Shown here piece by piece: positions 60,989 to 64,000 of a stretch of DNA of 64,000 bases. Below the pieces are notes generated by a model. That model had not been told where the DNA came from. It was given only the letters and a program-made list of their open reading frames with translations, and did not search any database. A program made the translations under genes and the position numbers. The DNA comes from Evansella halocellulosilytica. Lineage in GTDB: Bacteria > Bacillota > Bacilli > Bacillales > Salisediminibacteriaceae. The DNA is taken from NCBI RefSeq assembly GCF_002335745.1, contig NZ_NIST01000001.1, positions 858,300-922,299 on the forward strand, written 5' to 3'. Every line of letters starts with the position of its first letter. The first letter of the stretch is position 1.

Positions 60989-62698
60989 ATGAACATTGAT
61001 GTTCAAGAGTTACTACAAGAAAAAGAATATTTGGAGAAGGTTATAGCAGTTGAACCATATCATTATGAACTTTTTTTTGAATTGAGAAATGGTTATCAAA
61101 TTCCACTAACGATAACTTTTAGTCCATTGTTTCCAACACAATTACCAATTGTTCATATTAATGAAAAGTACCATAATATTCCTGACATCCCACACGTTAT
61201 GAGTAGTGGACTTGTTTGCTTTTTGGATAAAGAGGGTGTCATATGGAGCGATGTTCCGGAAAGAACACTTGATTTTGTTTTTGATAGAGTTGAACGGGTA
61301 TTAATATCAAATTCGCCGCAAATAGAATATCATAGAGAATTTAGTTATTATTTTGGAACCTTAGAAAAGACAGAACCTGTTTTTTCAGTATACACTCCTG
61401 AAGATGAACCAAAGGAAATTTCTGTTTTGGCAATGGGAGGTAAACCGTTTGCCTTTCTAACAGACGATGCGGAGTCTAGGTCTTTATTAGGTAAGTTATT
61501 AAATGCGAATATCAATTCTCGTAATCTGGTAAAAGCAAATTATATTCCATTAGACTATACCTACAAGGGCAAGGTTCCCCAATTTGATCGATTTTGGAGT
61601 AATGAAGAAATAACAAATATTATTAGAAATCATATATCTGACGATACATTATTGAAGATAGCAAAGTTTTCAATGAATAAAAAAAGGTACTTTTATTTGC
61701 TAAGAATTCCATTATTGACAGGAGACCAAACAATTATTGGGTTATGGTACGAAAAGGTAAATCATTCTCTTTCAAAAAAAGTAATTCCGCTTATAGATGA
61801 GAGCATTAGTGATGATTTTAAAGTAACACCTTTGTTTGTCTTTAGAAATGATGATACCACATTAATAGAAAGAGGCGGTGGGGTAAGGAAGCCTCTTAAC
61901 GCTTTATTAGTAGGCTGTGGATCTGTGGGTAGTGATTTATTATTTATGTTAGCACGGTCTGGAATAAAACATTTTACCTTGATAGACGATGATAAAATGA
62001 AAATCGAAAACTCATATCGACATTTTCTCGGTATGAATAAATCTATTGAGAGTAAACCAAAAGTTAAACTTTTAAAAGAAGAATTTGAAAACAGGTACCC
62101 TAATGTACACATTCAAACAATTGAAAATGAAGTACTAGATACAATTGAAAATGGAGAAATAGAACTAAATGATTTTGATTTGATATTAGTAGCAATTGGC
62201 GATCCAAATATAGAAAGAAGACTAAATAAACTTATTTTAAAGTCATCAACTCCTGCAATTTTCACTTGGGTCGAAGCATATGGAATAGGTGGACATGCAC
62301 TTGTAGTTAACAACGGAGGAAAAGGCTGTTATGAATGTTTAATAGATACTGAATTAAGGTTGTATTCATCTTTTGCTGGTAAGAGTGATGTACCATTTAT
62401 CAAAAATATGAATGGTTGTGCAGGTTCTTTTACACCTTACGGAAGTATTGATTCTATGGAAACAGCATTGCTTGCTTCGAGGTTAGTTTTTAGATTTTTA
62501 GAGAATGATATTAAAGGAAATCCTCTTGTTTCATGGAAGGGTTCCTCAAAATTATTTGAAGAGAGTGGTTTTATGACTTCGGAGCGATATAAGCAATCAA
62601 GAGATATTTTGAATCAGGATGACTATGAATATATTAATACTAGTTGTAAAGTCTGCTCGAAACTTAAGGATGAGGCTTATAAAGATGATAAGCGCTGA
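60989..62698 (+). CDS. cap2: CBASS Cap2, E2-E1 fusion, operon 2
   Basis: Ubiquitin-like transferase that conjugates the CD-NTase. The E2-like domain carries Cys77 (SGLVCFLDKEGVIW). The ThiF/E1 domain has VGCGSVGSD and LIDDDK for ATP binding, a zinc site with CYEC and CKVC, and the catalytic-cysteine motif NGCAGSFTPYGS. All expected features are present, unlike in operon 1. At 569 residues the two Cap2 proteins are equally long yet clearly different in sequence. The 3' end overlaps cap3 by 14 bp. Confidence 0.92.
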   Translation: MNIDVQELLQEKEYLEKVIAVEPYHYELFFELRNGYQIPLTITFSPLFPTQLPIVHINEKYHNIPDIPHVMSSGLVCFLDKEGVIWSDVPERTLDFVFDRVERVLISNSPQIEYHREFSYYFGTLEKTEPVFSVYTPEDEPKEISVLAMGGKPFAFLTDDAESRSLLGKLLNANINSRNLVKANYIPLDYTYKGKVPQFDRFWSNEEITNIIRNHISDDTLLKIAKFSMNKKRYFYLLRIPLLTGDQTIIGLWYEKVNHSLSKKVIPLIDESISDDFKVTPLFVFRNDDTTLIERGGGVRKPLNALLVGCGSVGSDLLFMLARSGIKHFTLIDDDKMKIENSYRHFLGMNKSIESKPKVKLLKEEFENRYPNVHIQTIENEVLDTIENGEIELNDFDLILVAIGDPNIERRLNKLILKSSTPAIFTWVEAYGIGGHALVVNNGGKGCYECLIDTELRLYSSFAGKSDVPFIKNMNGCAGSFTPYGSIDSMETALLASRLVFRFLENDIKGNPLVSWKGSSKLFEESGFMTSERYKQSRDILNQDDYEYINTSCKVCSKLKDEAYKDDKR

Positions 62699-63182
62699 AT
62701 ATGAAAATGTTGCAATCGAAATCGAACAACAAGTTATTCAAGTAATTAAAGGAATGCGACAAGAAGGCCCGACTGATAAGGAATCAGGAGGAATGTTAAT
62801 AGGTTCGATTTTAACAAACAGTAACGATATTATAATTAAAGACTACACTTTTCCTCAAAAAGGGGACTACCAATCAAGGTATAGGTTTATACGAAGGGAA
62901 AAGAGTCATAACGCCTTATTGCAACAGAAGTGGGAGGAAAGCAATAAAACTGTAATGTATATGGGGGAATGGCATACTCATCCTGAAATAGACCCTCACT
63001 ATTCACGTCAGGATCTTAGAAATTGGAAAAAATTATTAAGCAAGTCAAAAACATTTTCTGATTATTTAGTGTTTATTATTGGTGGTATAAACACTTATAA
63101 GGTTTGGGTCGGCAGCCGTGAAAATGGAGACATAGTATTAGTATATAAAGGAGCATATAATGAAAGTAATAAATTCAATTAA
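62685..63182 (+). CDS. cap3: CBASS Cap3, JAB/JAMM protease, operon 2
   Basis: Deconjugating zinc isopeptidase. The JAMM motif is complete: Glu in ESGGMLIGS, metal site GEWHTHPEIDP and Ser/Asp in YSRQDLRNW. ATG 62685 (MISAEYENVAIEIE) is the most likely start; the longer frame from 62619 lies within cap2. At 165 residues it is normal. Its end overlaps the effector start by 23 bp. Confidence 0.92.
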   Translation: MISAEYENVAIEIEQQVIQVIKGMRQEGPTDKESGGMLIGSILTNSNDIIIKDYTFPQKGDYQSRYRFIRREKSHNALLQQKWEESNKTVMYMGEWHTHPEIDPHYSRQDLRNWKKLLSKSKTFSDYLVFIIGGINTYKVWVGSRENGDIVLVYKGAYNESNKFN

Positions 63183-64000
63183 AGAGTTATTTACACTTAT
63201 ACAAAATGACCCTATCACTTCGATAATAATGCTACTTATATTAATTTTTTCTAGTATAATCTTGTACAAAAAATGGGGTTGGCTACAAATCGCATATAAC
63301 TGGGTTATTAATCATGTTTTGTGCTTTATGAAAAGGGAATTCATTATGTTGGCTACGTTTACGAAGAAAGAGGCCAACTTTACTAGTGTAAAGAGAGAGT
63401 ATCAAGAACAGGGATGTTTATATATAACACATAACTTTCTAAAAAAGTTTAAAGTAGATGGAAGCATTAATGATGCAGAACTTCAGAAAATACTAAAAGA
63501 GAAAAAATCCAAAATGAAGACAGCAATAAAGCGTAGTAAAAACTCTAACTCACTTATATACCTAGGGTTTCCCCATGTACCACTTGCTTTTTTAGACGGA
63601 TATCACTTTAAGAGCACGGATGACGCAATTCTTTACGAATATCAAGGAGAGGACTTTGAGTGTCTTGGAAAGGGATTTTATGAACTAAAAAGAAAGTATA
63701 ACACTGATATGAAAATAGTTAGTAATTATAATTCACAAATTAAGTATGACAATGAGGTTGCACTAAAAATAGAACAATCATTTTCAATAATAGATGAAGG
63801 TATAAAAAATGTATCTGGTACCTCACAAGTGATATCATTAGGTCTAGAAAATCCTGACCGCTGGAATATTACTAATTATGCTCAAATTGATTTATATCAA
63901 AAAAAGTTTTTAGAATTGCTATCAAAATTAAAAGAGAATGGTGTTAATAAGGTTCATTTATTTGCTACAACACCTGTGTCACTAGGTTTTAGTTTAGGTA
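63160..64000 (+). CDS. CBASS effector Cap14-like: membrane segment plus SAVED, cut by window end
   Basis: Partial gene of 280 visible codons, open to the window edge. ATG 63160 follows AAAGGAG (63147-63153). The N-terminus has a clear membrane helix (PITSIIMLLILIFSSIILY, about 18-36) and a second, weaker one (about 45-60). From about 135 on it shows the SAVED pattern (NSLIYLGFPHVPLAFLDGYH, then VHLFATTPVSLGFSLG at the very end). This is the 2TM-SAVED type called Cap14, thought to disrupt the membrane once the signal binds. No nuclease domain is seen. Confidence 0.88.
   Translation, partial: MKVINSIKELFTLIQNDPITSIIMLLILIFSSIILYKKWGWLQIAYNWVINHVLCFMKREFIMLATFTKKEANFTSVKREYQEQGCLYITHNFLKKFKVDGSINDAELQKILKEKKSKMKTAIKRSKNSNSLIYLGFPHVPLAFLDGYHFKSTDDAILYEYQGEDFECLGKGFYELKRKYNTDMKIVSNYNSQIKYDNEVALKIEQSFSIIDEGIKNVSGTSQVISLGLENPDRWNITNYAQIDLYQKKFLELLSKLKENGVNKVHLFATTPVSLGFSLG

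Overview
The window is chromosomal DNA of an endospore-forming member of the Bacillaceae, probably an alkaliphilic or halotolerant relative of Bacillus; no genus can be fixed from the sequence alone. The main evidence is a Bacillus-type gene order from about 29.9 to 45.1 kb: ybaK-like, cwlD, salA, gerD(-), kbaA, pdaB(-), 5S rRNA, seven tRNAs, a Spo0E-like gene, sigW-rsiW, cdaA-cdaR-glmM, glmS ribozyme, glmS. CwlD, GerD, KbaA and PdaB point to sporulation and germination. CdaA-CdaR-GlmM couples c-di-AMP synthesis to cell-wall precursor supply.

Two classic insertion hot spots interrupt this backbone. The first is the 3' end of rpsI, which normally lies just upstream of ybaK. Intact rpsI is not in the window, but a 22-codon rpsI 3' remnant lies at 13775-13840 and a second copy of the att core lies at 26045-26061. 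Bases 1 to about 13.8 kb look like one accreted island: a sensor kinase, a second-type lgt, metal/envelope lipoproteins, a frameshifted secreted peptide, and a complete type II CBASS operon (CD-NTase, Cap2, Cap3, Cap4). Bases 13.84 to about 26.06 kb are a roughly 12 kb integrative mobilizable element. It has a tyrosine integrase, an excisionase, a broken Rep_trans relaxase, a cruciform oriT candidate, an FtsK-like coupling protein, a broken radC, and cargo of a type III restriction-modification system plus a DUF2971 gene. A 3'-truncated group II intron sits directly behind the displaced rpsI terminator, followed by a secreted LVIVD-repeat protein.

The second hot spot is the region downstream of glmS (attTn7). 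Two tandem, diverged Tn7-like right ends lie there, each with three TnsB-like repeats on a period of about 20 bp, a terminator hairpin and a conserved, apparently non-coding segment of 450-530 nt. They are followed by a ynfA-like gene, an oppositely oriented left-end-like TnsB site cluster, and tnsA-tnsB-tnsC-tnsD. Downstream, probably as Tn7 cargo, lie a Mu/Tn552-like insertion sequence with an ExeA-type ATPase, gene remnants, a two-HTH regulator and a second complete type II CBASS operon with a membrane-SAVED effector cut by the window edge.

The most noteworthy points are: two different type II CBASS operons carried by two different element types; a TnsA in which both catalytic acidic residues read as amides (E63 to Q, D114-equivalent to N); a CBASS Cap2 whose E1 half has no cysteine where the catalytic one is expected; the duplicated Tn7 right ends with a conserved candidate RNA; and a shared direct-repeat promoter architecture in the lipoprotein island.
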